A stretch of DNA of 64,000 bases from Rhipicephalus microplus (GCF_043290135.1 NC_134700.1:241803088-241867087), one strand, 5' to 3'. Shown: positions 1-11,620, counted from the stretch's first letter. A program made the numbers and translations. The notes: generated from the sequence alone by a model not told the origin.

Positions 1-3000
1 AAAAACTGGAATTGCGAGAGACTCAATAGTCGTCAGGGTGATTTTCACGCCGTAGAGTGTAGCACTTGTCTCGCAAGCGGTGGCGAACCACTCCACTCGT
101 GTTCTTAAAATACCGCCTCTGTTACCATCACGTTGAAGGCTTTCCAAATCTGTCATGAAGAGCGACTTATATCACTCCTATATCTGATGATTGGAACAAA
201 TCTATACACATAGCTTTTTATAGGTAAAAATTATTCTCTGCGACGACTAGCACGGTGGAGCAAAACTCCTTCAGCTCGGTAGCCTGTTTAGTAACTTAGT
301 TTCTTCAAAGAACCGTGTTGTGTAGTTTCAAGCTGACTGTCTGTTTGTCAATCTCTTTCTTACTCTTCTCCTTTCTTTACTATTCTTTTTATTTCTATTA
401 TTCCCCCCCCCCCGCTCAAGTGTGGGTTAGCCAACTGGGTAATCTTGGGTAACCTCACTGCCTTTATTCTTTTTTTTTCTCCTTCTCCAAAAGACAGACT
501 GAATAAGCAACTATGACTGTTCACCAAATGTTTTGGCGCGCACTACTTGGACGCTGGCGTGGTCCTGGTTACGTACCGTCATCACAGACTTTTCTTGTAT
601 GTCATCCATTAACAAGCTATTTCCTTTTTCCAAGTACATGGCAGCAAAGTGAATACGTTCTGGTTAACCTCCCCTCTCTCCAGACACAAATGTCTTCAAC
701 TAGACATTAAACATATAACACCACTATAGAAGCCCTCCAATAGTTTGCTACGTTTATGGCTCCTCCCAAAGTGCCGCCAAGCCCGAATGCTGACAAAGCT
801 GCCACGTTTGGTGAACTCTTTTGCGCAACGTCTCCGCAGAAAGACATCCCGACACAAAAGGCGCAAAGATTGACGCATGGGGCGTGCCCGAGGAAGGGGC
901 AAAGCCCACTGTGATACAGATTTTCGATACGTCGCCGACAAAACGAGAGCCTCTCCCGCCCGGCTCTCTCGCTTCCCGATATATTGGAGTAGAAAAAGGG
1001 GGAGGAGAAAAGAGCTAGCCTGGTGGTGAGCGGTGCGAGTTTTCTTGCGCTTCCTATTTGTGGCGGAATATAAGGCACGTCAAATTGTGCTCATGAGCCG
1101 TCCAAAACATCTGCGAGAACCGAACACATGGAACCGAGAGTGCCGCTCCCATTAACGCTACATTGCTTCGGCAACTCATCTTTGAACTCGCCGTCGTAGA
1201 AGGCGCCTGCGCCTCAGGAGTGCAGACATAGTTGCTGTGGAGGAGTGTTATTACAACGACTAGAAAGTTTGTTCTCCGGCTGGGAAGGCTTCCGAAACAC
1301 AGAAACTGTTTTTTTTTCATCCTGTTTTGTTATTTTGCCTTGGTTATATTGCCGTTGTTGCCCATTTCTCTTGCTCTGGTTCTCTCACGGAACATCTCTT
1401 TTTGTGACAGGTCCCCTCCCTCCCCCTCCTTTCTTTTCCTTTTGGTTTCAGCAGAGAATCCTCGAAACAACGTTATATGCTGACACTGGTCTGATGTAGA
1501 TTGATCATCCAGCTGACATGGGTGCTAGAAAAATCTTTATTCCCATGTATTTTGATTCAGGGATCAGGAGAAGATTTCTCGATTATACATCTACAATGCA
1601 ATCAAGGCTGCACATCGCAACGTGCTGAAGAGCTGATGTTTGTGGACCCACAGTACGAAGAACCTTTTGGATGATACGTCTAATCAAGATTTTATGTACA
1701 TGTGCCTCGAAGACACAGATGGCAATAAAAGTGCTATTTAAGTGCTCAAAGTCAACAGATTTGTGTGACTGCTGGTTGCGTTGACGTGCTCCCACTAGTG
1801 TAGTTTTAATTTTACACTAATATTGATTTTGAGGGGAATGCAAGCTTGCGACACTACGTTTCACTTGGATATTTATATTGTCTGCTCCACTGAAACTTCT
1901 TAGCGTAGTCACTGTTAATAGAATACAAAGTGCGTGCTTGTTTTAAAAAAAAAAAGATGGAGTGAATCTCAATGCTGAGAAACGGCGTGATAAGCAGGAC
2001 AAAAAAAAAGACCATGCACCAACAATGCTATCTAAAACTTATTTAGTTTTCGCGCACGTATTCAATTAGATAAAAAATATAGTCCACTTTTTAAGGTGCT
2101 TTAAAATCTGTTTGGTTCAAGCAGTAGATTTCATAAAAAAAACCATGACGAATTACCGATGATGAAGACGTGTGAAAGTAGTTTCACTCTCTTTCTCAAT
2201 GACACTTATGGAACAGGAAAAATTTTGGAATACCTACCAGGACCATATATATAACATCAGTGTAAAGTAGATGTAAACACCCAAATAACTGTCGATGTAA
2301 TGAGCGTCTAATGTGAGCACAATGTCAACCACAGCTAGACACTGTCTAGAAAATGCTGATGCAACAAAAGCCACTTGATGAAGGCCTATGGCCACAGTGT
2401 GTGTTGCGACTAGCAACAAATAAAAAGTTCTATTAGTGATTGCGATATGATTGAGCTTTAGAAACAGATAGAAGAAAGCTAGCACCTAAAACAAATTGCT
2501 TCGTTTGTAGTGGCTACATTCGAACACGCTAAGGTCACCTCACTAGCGTGCAGCACTTGCGGCTACGGTTACCTAAGCTGTTTTTGACGCTAAGCCACGC
2601 TTACGTAAACGATTAATGATCGCACTGTGGTAATTCTCTGATAGTCGCAATTCGCTTTTTTACGGTAGGGGCTTTGCGTGTGCTCCAGCGGACCTGGATG
2701 AACTGGCTTACTGCAGTTCGGGGTTTGGAGGCTCGGTCAACGTGCGCTCAGGCTGGAGTTTTTGCACAGTCGTCGAGGCGCAGAGGTTTCGCAGAGTCTA
2801 ACGTGTTACTGTCGTGTTTCAGTTCCGCAATAAACAGTATGGCTAAAGTAATACTGTATCATTTAGTTCGCTAGAGCCACGGGAGAATGCATGCGACTGC
2901 GGAACTTACCTCGTTAGCCGCGCTTCCGTACTTATTTATTTTGTATATTATTTCGTAGGGATTAATCAAACAATGAGACTGCATGAATACAATTGTGCCG

Positions 3001-3164
3001 ATATTTGAACAAGTGGATTTGGTATAAAAATATTTAATTATTACGTCACCAGTGCTTTGGGTAGCAGTACTGTCTTGATACCACGCTTTTTTATTATTTC
3101 GCATGCGCATCATACTTCCTGCACAGGCTGCGTGTAAATTTATTTCGAAATTTCTAGGTCCCTA
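1..3164. other. anonymous AT-rich DNA, no gene supported
   Basis: I see no coding region here. All open frames are under about 125 codons and resemble no family. A pyrimidine-rich stretch at 330-495 looks like a LINE 3' end and is listed separately. AATAAA-type hexamers occur but no exon can be tied to them. Confidence 0.5.
330..495 (+). mobile_element. LINE 3'-end-like remnant
   Basis: The stretch is a pyrimidine-rich block containing a GTGTGGGTTAGCCAACTGGG-like segment, a GGTAACCTCACTGCCTTT segment and then a T/C-rich tail. The same layout (GTAGGGTAGC, then a CCTCCCTGCC-type motif, then a C/T tail) appears in reverse at 3165-3260, next to a LINE-like C-terminal coding remnant. This is a layout match only; no coding part is visible here. 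Confidence 0.35.
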
Positions 3165-3550
3165 TACAGAGAGAACGAGAAAAATTATAGGAAAAGCAGG
3201 GAACTTAACAAAATAACGTCCTGTTTGCTACCCTACACGTTATGGAAAGAGAATAAGGGAGTAAAAGGGAGAGAAAGAGATGCCCAATGCACAACACACA
3301 CAACCCAGTGTTTCGAAGGTGGTCACTCAGTGATGCTGCCTAGCTCGTGTAGCTTTTTGGGCTGATCGACTTGAGAACTGTGCACCGAAGATCTTATAAA
3401 AAACTGACGATCATCCGGGCTCCTCAAGGCACTGGAGAGTCCGGCGATCCTTTTAAAGTTGGGACAGTGGCACAAGACGTGTTCAAAAGAACTTCGTCGC
3501 ATCACGCATAATGCCACGCTTGCGCATAATAATTCGCCACTGAACTCCAC
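3165..3550 (-). mobile_element. non-LTR retrotransposon 3' end (remnant)
   Basis: Read on the - strand, 3550-3323 encodes a short cysteine/histidine segment (FEHVLCHCPNF, followed by R and L-rich residues). This resembles the conserved C-terminal CCHC-like tail after the RT/RNase H domains of tick LINEs of the R1/I type. It runs into a 3' untranslated stretch with a TGTAGGGTAGCAAACAGGAC motif and a pyrimidine-rich end at about 3165. Only this tail is present; RT and endonuclease are missing, so it is a 5'-truncated dead copy. Identity to a named family needs a protein search. Confidence 0.5.
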
Positions 3551-5010
3551 TCGTATCCCACAGAACCTAGATTCACTGCTTTAACTACACCTGCCGTGAA
3601 ATACTTCGCAAAGTGGCGCTACAATGCTGTGGCGGTTGTAGAGGGGGGGGGGGGGTAGCCTTTACCAACTCCTTCAGTTTTCGCATTGGCATGGCTGACT
3701 TCTCCAAGTGTGACTACTGCAACTGCGTAGAGACTCTTGGGGCCTCAATAATCTAGCATGTGCCTAAGGCGAAAAAGCCACACATATCATACCACGTAGT
3801 TCTATGCCATAGGAACATTGCAAGAGATAGATTAGTCAGTCTACTGGACTCCACTGGCTAAAAGCCCCTCTGATATAGAAGGTTTGGCTAAGCTCGGCTT
3901 TCACGAAGACATTATTTTTTTTACGTAACACAACTCTCTGTGAAAAGGTTATGATATGGAGGACGCTTCGCAGCGTATGTTCTGAGACTACATGTCCTCG
4001 CTGAGCTATGAAGAAACGATAGCTCGTAATCGTGGTCACGCACCTTGACCACTACACGCCATTGCGAGAAAATGTGATCTATACTTAATTTTTAGGCTCA
4101 AAATTAATCGGGAGTCAAAAGAACGAAGGCACTGCTCAAGTTTATTGGGGCAAAATAATTGCCACAATGGTGTTGCCGTAACACGCACAAGACTGCCGGA
4201 CTGTGGCATTGTGGGTGTTCCCGCGCTCCCTCTATTTCCGTATACTCTAAATTCAATCTCCGCTATGTGTTCTCGGTGTGCAGGATGGCATACCGTTATT
4301 TTATATATGTGAACATCTAGGTCTTGGCTGTCTGTCTTCTTTTCTATCTTCTCCTTGACACATTTCAAGAACTAGAATGGCGTGACGTAGAATATGCGCT
4401 TTCGGAGGCCACACGGTGAAAACGAAGATTGTTAGAGGATATCGCCAGTATGTGAGGAGCACGTGAATATTATAATCGTGTTGGTTTCATAAGCTCATTG
4501 TCTTACCTAAAATGGAGTTCATGAAGAAAGAAACATAACTAAGATGATTCCTTGCCTCTTTCATGAGACGGCTGCTTAGTTGGTCCTTCCTTGCCAAGCA
4601 GCTCCCGCAATTTTTAAAGATGTTCTTTCAAATCAGGTAGGTATGCGAGCAACCGCAACATGTAAAAAAAAACCTGGTTGCGCTCGGAATGTAATACAAC
4701 GTTTGGTATAGCGAAGCTAAATGAAGCAGGAGCTTAACGCCGTTTTCCTGCAAGTGAGTTTATTGATTAGGAACTTTGAGTGAACATATATGTGGAAATT
4801 AATGGCAGTGATCATGAAAATAAAAGGAAAAAAGAAGCTTAATTTACAGATTTACTTATTAGAGCTTAAACTCTGTTTATGGGCCAAGGTTTGCTTACTG
4901 TCCAAGTGAGTGACAGCACATTCGGAACAAAATATGTCACTTTACGCACACAGATCATGTGTGATGCTGTTTGCGGCATTAACTAAGAGCATGAAGAGGA
5001 AAGAGCACAA
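3551..5010. other. anonymous DNA
   Basis: There is a short G-run near 3640. Otherwise no coding, RNA or repeat feature can be supported. Confidence 0.5.
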
Positions 5011-5033
5011 GCACACACACACACACACACACA
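5011..5033. repeat. (CA)n microsatellite
   Basis: A short CA dinucleotide run just upstream of the large (ATAC)n tract. Confidence 0.9.
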
Positions 5034-5054
5034 AATAATCACAAACACACATGA

Positions 5055-5318
5055 GCACATACATACATACATACATACATACATACATACATACACACAT
5101 ACATACATACATACATACATACATACATACATACATACATACATACATACATACGTACATACATACATACATACATACATACATACATACATACATACAT
5201 ACATACATACATACGTACGTACATACATACATACATACATACATACATACATACATACATACATACATACATACATACATACATACATACATACATACAT
5301 ACATACATACATACATAC
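5055..5318. repeat. (ATAC)n microsatellite, left half
   Basis: About 264 bp of ATAC repeats with a few point variants (ACAC, GTAC). It ends exactly where a Gypsy 5' LTR begins. The same motif resumes exactly after the 3' LTR at 11992, so this is the left half of one microsatellite split by the insertion. The YVCM and HTYI-type open frames across it are translation artefacts. Confidence 0.95.
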
Positions 5319-5443
5319 TGCCACATGGTCTGCTTGGGTGAGATCCATGAGTGAAAGAGGACAAAGACGATCTATCTAAGCTGCTGCTTGGCTAGTCGAC
5401 TCAACGAGCCCATTATATCGAGTTTGTCTTGAGAAACGTGACA
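5319..5443 (+). repeat. 5' LTR of the first Gypsy element
   Basis: A 125-bp direct repeat of 11867-11991, starting TGCCACATGG and ending CGTGACA (TG...CA ends). It differs from the 3' copy at three positions. It is unusually short for an LTR, and no obvious TATA box or AATAAA was identified in it. Confidence 0.93.
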
Positions 5444-5447
5444 AGAC

Positions 5448-5465
5448 TGGTGGAAGTGCTGGGTA
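5448..5465 (+). other. candidate primer-binding site
   Basis: Four bases after the 5' LTR comes a sequence starting TGGTGGAAGTGC. The TGG start is what complements a tRNA 3' CCA end, and the position is right for minus-strand priming. The tRNA species was not identified. Confidence 0.5.
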
Positions 5466-5482
5466 GTCTCACGATCCACCCG

Positions 5483-6190
5483 ATGTCCAAGACCCCGCCC
5501 AGCAGCCAGAACACAAGCCCTGCACCTGTGGACACTCCTGTTCACAGAGTAAGCCGCCGCCAACCAGGCCTACCGCCTGAGACACTAACTACTGTCGCAC
5601 CAGCTATGACTTCACAAGATCCCGTGCAAGCTCCAACACCTTCCACGCCGATATACTGCACCGTCCAGAACCCGCTCATGCCTAGCCCCTTTCACGGAGA
5701 GCAGCATGAAGATGTTGACGACTGGCTGAGTGAGTTCGAACGTGTCGTAGCGATCAATAACTGGGATGATGCTGCGAAGCTCAGGAACATGTAAACTTGC
5801 CTAAAGGACACTGCCAAGACGTGGTTTTTGAACAGGGATGATGTTCTGACATCTTGGCGTGAGTTCCAGCGTCACCTTCTGGTAACCTACGGGAGTCCCG
5901 ACTGCCGCTAATGGGCAGAGCGTGCAATACAATTGCGCATCCAGATGCCAAACGAGACCGTCTCGATGTACGTCGAGGACACGACACGGCTTTTTAAGCG
6001 AGCGGATACTGCTATGGCAGACGAAAAAAAGTTGCGCCACCTCATGCGTGGTGTGAAGGAACAACTTTTTGCTGGTTTGGTGCGTAGTCCATCCAAGAGT
6101 GTTGCTGAGCTCCTTACTGAAGCGGCAACAATGGAGCAAGTACTACACCAACGGTCTGCCATGTTTGACTGTCAAGTGAATGCTGCTTGA
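5483..6190 (+). pseudogene. gag: Gypsy gag, N-terminal part (broken)
   Basis: Gag forms the particle that packages element RNA. The likely start is the ATG at 5483 (MSKTPPSSQ); the open frame to its left has no ATG and begins in the LTR. The frame carries the usual retrotransposon gag layout: a Pro/Thr-rich leader, then PFHGEQHEDVDDWLSEFERV, a typical start of the Gypsy capsid-like domain, then a W-F-region and a helical segment ending LLTEAATMEQ. Two TAA stops lie in the same frame at about 5792 and 5909, so no full protein can be made. Reading breaks off at the antisense LINE insertion near 6195 and resumes near 6600. Confidence 0.85.
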
Positions 6191-6195
6191 ACTCC

Positions 6196-6600
6196 CGAAA
6201 TTTTCGCCACCCCTGGGAGCATCATCATCATCATCATATTTTATTTCCTTAAAGACCCCACAAGGGGGTATTACATAAGGGGTGGATGTACAGGATATAA
6301 AAAACATTTGCCACATAAGGGGTTGGTATACAGGATATAAAACTTTTGCTACATTCAAAGTATGAAATATTGCTACATAGGTGTGGGTATATACATTGCC
6401 ATAAAGTTTCACTGACAGAGATGAGTTGTTACATTTTTAGCGAAAGTTGATGGGCAGGTGATTGTGACGACGTGGTTTGGGAGGTCGTTCCAGTCCTTCA
6501 CAGCACGCGGAAAGAAGGATGCGGAGAAGGTAGCAGTCCTAGTGCGGTAACGGGAGACTTGAAGCAAGAGCCACGAATGGATTCTCGAGGTCTTCCGCTC
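6196..6600 (-). mobile_element. LINE 3' fragment inserted in gag
   Basis: On the - strand the left part of this block encodes the end of a LINE RT polypeptide: RYRTRT, then SFFPRAVKDWNDLPNHVV, then a short Phe/Leu tail and stop. This is a hallmark of the last residues of CR1/Jockey-like ORF2. It is followed by a short 3' region and an (ATG)n-type tail, seen on the + strand as ATC repeats at about 6222-6237. Gag-like sequence lies on both sides. The exact right edge (about 6590-6610) and the target duplication are not clear. Confidence 0.75.
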
Positions 6601-7330
6601 TGTTGTCTGCGAAGAAATGGAAAAGATGTACGGTACAAGGCAAATTGATGTCGGTTCTATCACCAGTGTCATCCGTGACGAGGTCCAGCTGGTGCTGCAC
6701 ACCCATAGTTTTCCGCCGATGTCAGTTGATCCGAAAACGGCTTCTGTGTCTGCTGACAGTCGCCGTCGTACGTACGTGGAAGCCTTGAGATCTTCCACGC
6801 CTCTTTCTGGTCAAGGAGTCCCGACCCAGACAATGCCACATGTCCCCATCCAGCCGGTGTCGCACGTCCCAATCCAGACAGTGCCACACGTCCTGATCCA
6901 GACCATGCCATACGTCCCGCTCCAAGACAATAATGCTGCCAGTCGCGATTCAGTCAGCGCACGCTGGTTTGGACATCGATGGCCGCCATGCACCGCGGCG
7001 CAAATCTGATCTCTGGCGTACGCCGGACAGACGACCCCTCTGCTATCGTTGCAGTGAGGCTGAACACATTTACCGCGAATGCCCGTACAGGCAACTTGGA
7101 CTGCGCGGATTTGCCGTCAATTCATTCATCCCCAAATTGGTCAAAGGCCAACGGATATCAAAGAGTATCTCGCGCAACAGCATGCACCCTTTACACGACG
7201 GCAATCGCGGTCACCATCTCCGAGGAGACCCGCAGCCACTGCATGGGCCACGTTTCGAGGTGACGGCACGGGAACGCTCCCCAAGCGCTCGTACTGAAGG
7301 CAGCGGCCTTCGGGGGCAAGGTCGCTGAGA
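6601..7330 (+). pseudogene. gag: Gypsy gag, C-terminal part with zinc knuckle (broken)
   Basis: Gag resumes with EEMEKMYGTRQIDVG and runs through four 8-residue repeats (6827-6922). It then shifts frame near 6990 into a segment with a CCHC zinc knuckle, CYRCSEAEHIYREC (C-x2-C-x4-H-x4-C), which binds RNA in nucleocapsid. The knuckle has Ile/Tyr in place of the usual Gly-His context but keeps all four ligands. The downstream region is basic. At least one frameshift separates the knuckle frame from the upstream frame, so the protein cannot be made as encoded. Confidence 0.8.
6827..6922 (+). repeat. four 24-bp tandem units in gag
   Basis: Four consecutive 24-bp units starting at 6827, 6851, 6875 and 6899 encode variants of QTMPHVPI (QPVSHVPI, QTVPHVLI, QTMPYVPL). 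They are diverged in DNA but conserved in protein pattern, and lie between the gag core and the zinc knuckle as a flexible Pro-rich linker. Confidence 0.85.
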
Positions 7331-7446
7331 CTCAAAGTGCAGAAGACCTCCCATCGACGCTTGCACGCAACGCCGAAGGCATTTCGTCGGAGATTGATCG
7401 CAGTACCAAAGAAACGCTGACATCCACATCTGAACACAGTGGCCGC

Positions 7447-8263
7447 GTGTCACTCGACATACCTGTGCTGATTGACGGTTTTCAAGTCAATGCCTTGGTA
7501 GACACTGGTGCAGACTATTCGATTATCAGTGGGAGGCTAGCAAAAGATATCAGGAAAGTGATTACGCCGTATAATGGAACACGAATTCGAAAAGCTGGGG
7601 GACACGTTGTAACACCGCTGGGTCACTCTACGGCAAGACTGAAAATTCGTGCGTCAACGTTTGTACTCAGCTGCCTAGTTCATCGCGACTGTTCACGTCA
7701 GCTGATTATCGGCATGGACTTCCCTTCTGGAATACGGTGCCATCATAAATCTCCGTGAACGCATCGTGACCTTCTCGACTCAAGGCGCAACAGATCGAGA
7801 CGCTGATAACTGCCGTAGATCTGCGCTGCGTCTTGCTGAGGACAGTGTGACGCTGCCGCCTCGAGCGACTGTTCCCATCGAAGTCACTTGTGAAGACCTC
7901 CGAGACAGTGACGTGGTGGCTGAAAGCAACCTATCACTTCTGCTGCTCCAAGGTGTATGCGCCGCCCGAAGTGTTGTGCGTGTCCGTGACGGACAGTCAC
8001 AGATACTAGTTAGGCACTTCAATTACGAGCACCGGCATCTTTTCCGCAGAACCACCATAGCCTATGGAGACCCTGTTGCCGACGTCACGGAGTGCTTTGC
8101 GTCCGAGGAAAAGCATGAGGATGAGGAATTTCTAGACCACATCTACATTAATTTAACGCTGTCAGACGAGAGAAAGGCTGCACTTCATGACATTTTAAGA
8201 AAGTTTCAATCTTGCTTCGCCTCTTTTTCCAAAGTCCGTCAAACACACCTCACGAAGCATTGA
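7447..8263 (+). pseudogene. pol: Gypsy aspartic protease and pre-RT linker (broken)
   Basis: The protease cleaves Gag and Pol. The active-site motif LVDTGADYSIIS is present in the first frame (7447-7758), with the closing IIGMDF motif near 7710-7730. A frameshift at about 7730 moves the reading into a second frame (7766-8263). That frame carries an acidic, Leu-rich linker with an LSDERKAALHDILRKFQSCF stretch, which usually precedes RT in Gypsy elements. A stop at 8261-8263 falls just before the RT domain proper. Confidence 0.85.
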
Positions 8264-9980
8264 ATTATCACCGCCGATGACGTCCGCCACATCCGGCAGC
8301 AGCCTTATCGCGTTTCTGCGAAAGAACGCGAAGCAATTAAGACGCAACTAAAAGAGATGCTCGATGACGGGATTATTCAACCATCCAGCAGCCCTTGGCC
8401 CTCGCCAGTCGTTCTAGCGAAGAAAAAAGACGGAATGCTGCGATTCTGTATTCACTACGGGAAGCTTAATAGCGTCAAAAAAAAGATGGCAGCTTATCCA
8501 CGGAGTGAATGATGGATAGTGGGGCGAAGCATCCGTCTGTCCATTCGTTCTTGCTTCCATCATCCATGCGTCCGTCTTTGTGACCGTCCGTGCGTCCATT
8601 CGCCCGTTCGTGCGTGCGTCTGTTCGTGCGTCCGCACGTCAATCTGTGCGTCCGTCCCTGTGTTCATCCATGCATCCGCCCCTGCAACCGTTCATGCGTC
8701 CATCCGTCGGTGCAGCCATCCGTGAATCCGTCCATGCATATGTCTGTGTGTCTGTTCGTCCATCTATTCAACACGCCAAGTACCACCATCTCGCATCTTT
8801 TCATAGTATATTCCGCATATGCACCGCCATCTAGCGGACATTCCAAGGACTAAACGAGAGGTGGCACACGAAAACTTTCTTATGGCTTGCGCTTCGGGTC
8901 TACTTCTCACCTTTAACCACCTCGAGTTCATGGTATATACTAGTTCACTGTATCCATGACACTGCGGCCCAACGCTCGCTAAACCTTTCTAAAACCAAGG
9001 AGGTTTTCCCAGCGAGTATAACGTAGCAACCCTTTCTTGTCAGGTAGTGCTCAATGTACATGTAAATGGCTGCTAAGGGGGAATTAGATACAGGAGAATT
9101 TAGTTTTTGGTTAACGCACACGCTGCGATTTTTTTATTGTTCATCAATGCACAGAAGAAATCTCTCACCGGCACTACCTTAAGGGTCAGAATGTAAGACT
9201 GGTTACACACTACGACTACTACTACGACTACGAGGGACGAACGGAAACCGCTATAAGGAGCTTCGCCCCTAAAACACGTCTACCAGCTTCCGCGGGTCGA
9301 TGACTCTCTCGACAGGTTACGACGCGCGAAGTATTTTTTGTCCATCGATCTAAAGAGTGGCTATTGACAAATCGAAGTGGATAAACGAGACCGAGAAAAA
9401 ACCGCGTTTGTGACTCCAGACGGAATTTAGAAATTCCGAGTTCTTCCCTTCGGCCTCTGTTCTGCCCCAGCCACTTTTCAGAGGATTATGGACAGTGTTC
9501 TCGCTGGCTTGAAGTGAGAAAGCTGCCTTGTCTACCTAGATGATATGGTCATCTTTTCCGAGAGCTTCGAAGAACACCTGAAGCGTCTGAGAGGTTCTGG
9601 AAGCCATTCGCACAGCTGCACTGACGCTGAAGCCCCAAAAATGCCATGAAGAGCTGAAATTTCTGGTACATGTCATTAGTGCGGATGAAGTGCGACCTGA
9701 TCCAGACAAAACTGCTGCTGTCACCGCCTTCCCTGTTCCATCAGATAAAAGAGCAGTACGCCGTTTCCTCGGCTTGTGTGCGTATTATCGCCGATTTATC
9801 GCCAACTTATCGAAGATGGCTGAACCTTTTACGCGACTCACCAGAGATGACGTGCCCTTTACTTGGAGAGCAGAACAAGATACAGCGTTCACAGAGCTAC
9901 GACAGAGAATGCAAGAGGCCCCTGTTCTTGCCCATTTCGATGAGGACGCTGCTACAGAAATTGACACAGATACCAGCAAC
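8264..9980 (+). pseudogene. pol: Gypsy reverse transcriptase, interrupted
   Basis: RT copies element RNA into cDNA. The N-terminal fingers are recognisable before the insertion at 8485: QQPYRVSAKER, IIQPSSSPWPSPVVLAKKKDG and a RFCIHYGKLNS motif, where VDYRKLN is usual. After the insertion the palm continues with YFLSIDLKSGY, then TAFVTPDG, FGLCSAPATFQRIMD and the catalytic LVYLDDMVIF. In-frame stops occur after LKSGY, after TPDG and after AGLK, and a frameshift lies near 9600. The connection domain FLGLCAYYRRFIANLSKMAEP is in the frame beginning at 9690. It is clearly inactive. Confidence 0.88.
8485..9270 (+). mobile_element. CGTC-rich interspersed repeat, copy A (inside RT)
   Basis: Inserted between the RT fragments. 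It begins GATGGCAGCTTATCCACGG, carries GTGGGGCGAAGC near its left end, has a CGTCCGTN-like minisatellite (about 8530-8760), then a unique right arm containing CCACCTCGAGTTCATGG and GTGCTCAATGTACATG, and ends GGAGCTTCGCCCCTAAAA. The GGGGCGAAGC near the left end and GCTTCGCCCC at the right end are inverted relative to each other, suggesting a non-autonomous DNA transposon. The same family occurs at 30541-31115 and 32081-33287. No transposase is encoded. Confidence 0.75.
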
Positions 9981-10495
9981 GTCGGACTTGGCGCTGTCCT
10001 TGTACAACAACATGGTGGCGTTGAGAATATAATAGCTTATGCCAGTCGTACTCTTTCTCGAGCAGAGACCAACTATTCTACATCAGAAAAAGAATGCCTC
10101 GCAGTCGTGTGGGTGACGACCAAATTTCAGCCTTACCTCTACGGTCGTCCCTTCAAAGTGGTGACTGACCACCACTCGTTCTGCTGACTGCCAATCTCAG
10201 GGATCCATCCGGCCGTCTCGCTCGGTGGAGTTTGCGTTTGCAGGAGTTCGACATTACGATTGTGTACAGGTCAGGGCGCAAACACGAAGATGCCGACGCG
10301 CTTTCTCGAGCGCCTGTTGGACACGCTGTCAGGGGCTCCGAGGATAAAGATGTCTTTCTCGGAGCAGTTAGCAATTCGGAATTCTTGTCAAAACAGCCTG
10401 AGACGAAGAATTACGCTCAGCTATTGATTCCCTTGAAGGCCGCAACTCTCAGGTTCCTCAACACATTGCTCGCGAGCTGTCCTCTTTCTGTCTAA
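9981..10495 (+). pseudogene. pol: Gypsy RNase H domain (broken)
   Basis: RNase H removes RNA from the RNA:DNA hybrid. The motifs TDTSNVGLGAVLVQQ (usual T-D-A-S; Asp kept), YSTSEKECLAVVW (catalytic Glu kept) and [10 protein letters not shown] are visible. A stop follows TDHHSFC near 10184. A shifted frame from 10232 then carries [20 protein letters not shown] and DALSR, the usual end of the tether region. The frame ends at a stop at 10493-10495. Confidence 0.85.
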
Positions 10496-11620
10496 GAAGA
10501 GGCATTCTTTACAAGAAAAACGCCCGTGGTAGCGACAAAGCCTTCCTGCTCGTTGTTCCTACCGACATGCGTGATGAGATCCTCCTTGCGTGCCACGACG
10601 AGCCCACGTCAGGACATTTGGGCTATTCGCGAACTCTCGCCAGAGTACGCCAACAGTAATACTGGCCGCGACTATCAGCTGGTGCACATCGCTATGTGAA
10701 AGGCTGCCATGAGTACCAGCGCTGCAAGACTCCGCGGGCCTGCTCCAGCCGATCGCACCAACACGGACACCGTTTGACCTCGTGGGAATGGACCTTCTCG
10801 GACCCTTCCCTTTGTCGTCCTCTGGGAACAAATGGATTATGGTTGCGACAGATTACCTTACTCGTTATGCTGAAACAAAAGTGTTACCCCGTGGCACGGC
10901 CTATGAAGTCGCGTAGTTCTTCGTGTACCAAATCGTCCTACGGCATGGTGACCCGTCATGCGTGATTACGAACAGAGGGACGTCGTTTACAGCACGAATG
11001 ATGAAGGACATTTTTAAATTGAGCTGTACAAGTCATCGAAAAACGACGGCTTATCACCCGCAATCCTATGGACTGACAGAGAGGCTTAACAAGACCATAT
11101 CAGACATGCTGTCAATGTACCTGGACGTACAACACAAAACCTGGGACGAGATTCTTCCATACATCACGTTTGCATACAATACGGCAGCGCAAGAAACAAC
11201 GCGATTTCCGCCTTTCCGACTTGTTTACGGACGCAACCTGCGAACCACGCTCTATGCTATGCTTCCGTGCGACCAAAGCAATGAACTTGCTCTAGACGCG
11301 CAGCAATACACTCAATACGCCGAAGAAGCTCGTCAGCTAGCTCGCATAAACACCAGTCACCAACAAGATGGCGACGCACGGCGTTACAACCTCCGCCTTC
11401 GAAAGGTTACCTACCACCCTGGGGACCGAGTGTAGGTGTGGGTCCCTGTCCGGTGACCAGGCTTATCCGAAAAACTCCTAAGCCGTTATTTTGGACCGTA
11501 CAAGGTTCTTAGACGTGTCACAGATCTTACATAGGAGGTATTTCCAGACGGCGCAGCGTCTTCTCGTAGACCGCTTCGGCCCGAAACCGTGCATGTCGTT
11601 CGGCTGAAGCTCTTCTTCAC
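10496..11620 (+). pseudogene. pol: Gypsy integrase (broken)
   Basis: Integrase joins element cDNA to the chromosome. The zinc region has the two His (HDEPTSGHLGYSR) but the second Cys of the CxxC pair is replaced by Tyr (CHEYQRC), and a stop precedes YWPRL. In the catalytic core, the first Asp is in the GMDLLGPFP motif, the second position reads ITNRGTSF where ITDRG is expected (Asp to Asn), and Glu is in GLTERLNKT. A C-terminal FGPYKVLRRVTD matches a GPY/F-type module. Stops occur after PGDRV, after VPVR and after DLT. The catalytic loss and stops make it dead. Confidence 0.87.

Noticed and set aside
4999..5318. CRISPR-like array
   Set aside because: Simple-sequence repeat without spacers, in a eukaryotic genome.
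5039..5364. Long YVCM and HTYI open frames over tetranucleotide repeats (also at 11961-12378, 27674-28010, 36602-36847 and 62890-63129)
   Set aside because: They are microsatellites whose period of 4 is open in all frames; no coding evidence.
8519..8853. Pro/Ser/Val/Arg-rich frames on both strands (also 30524-30859 and 31978-32612)
   Set aside because: They arise from the CGTCCGTN minisatellite inside the interspersed repeat.
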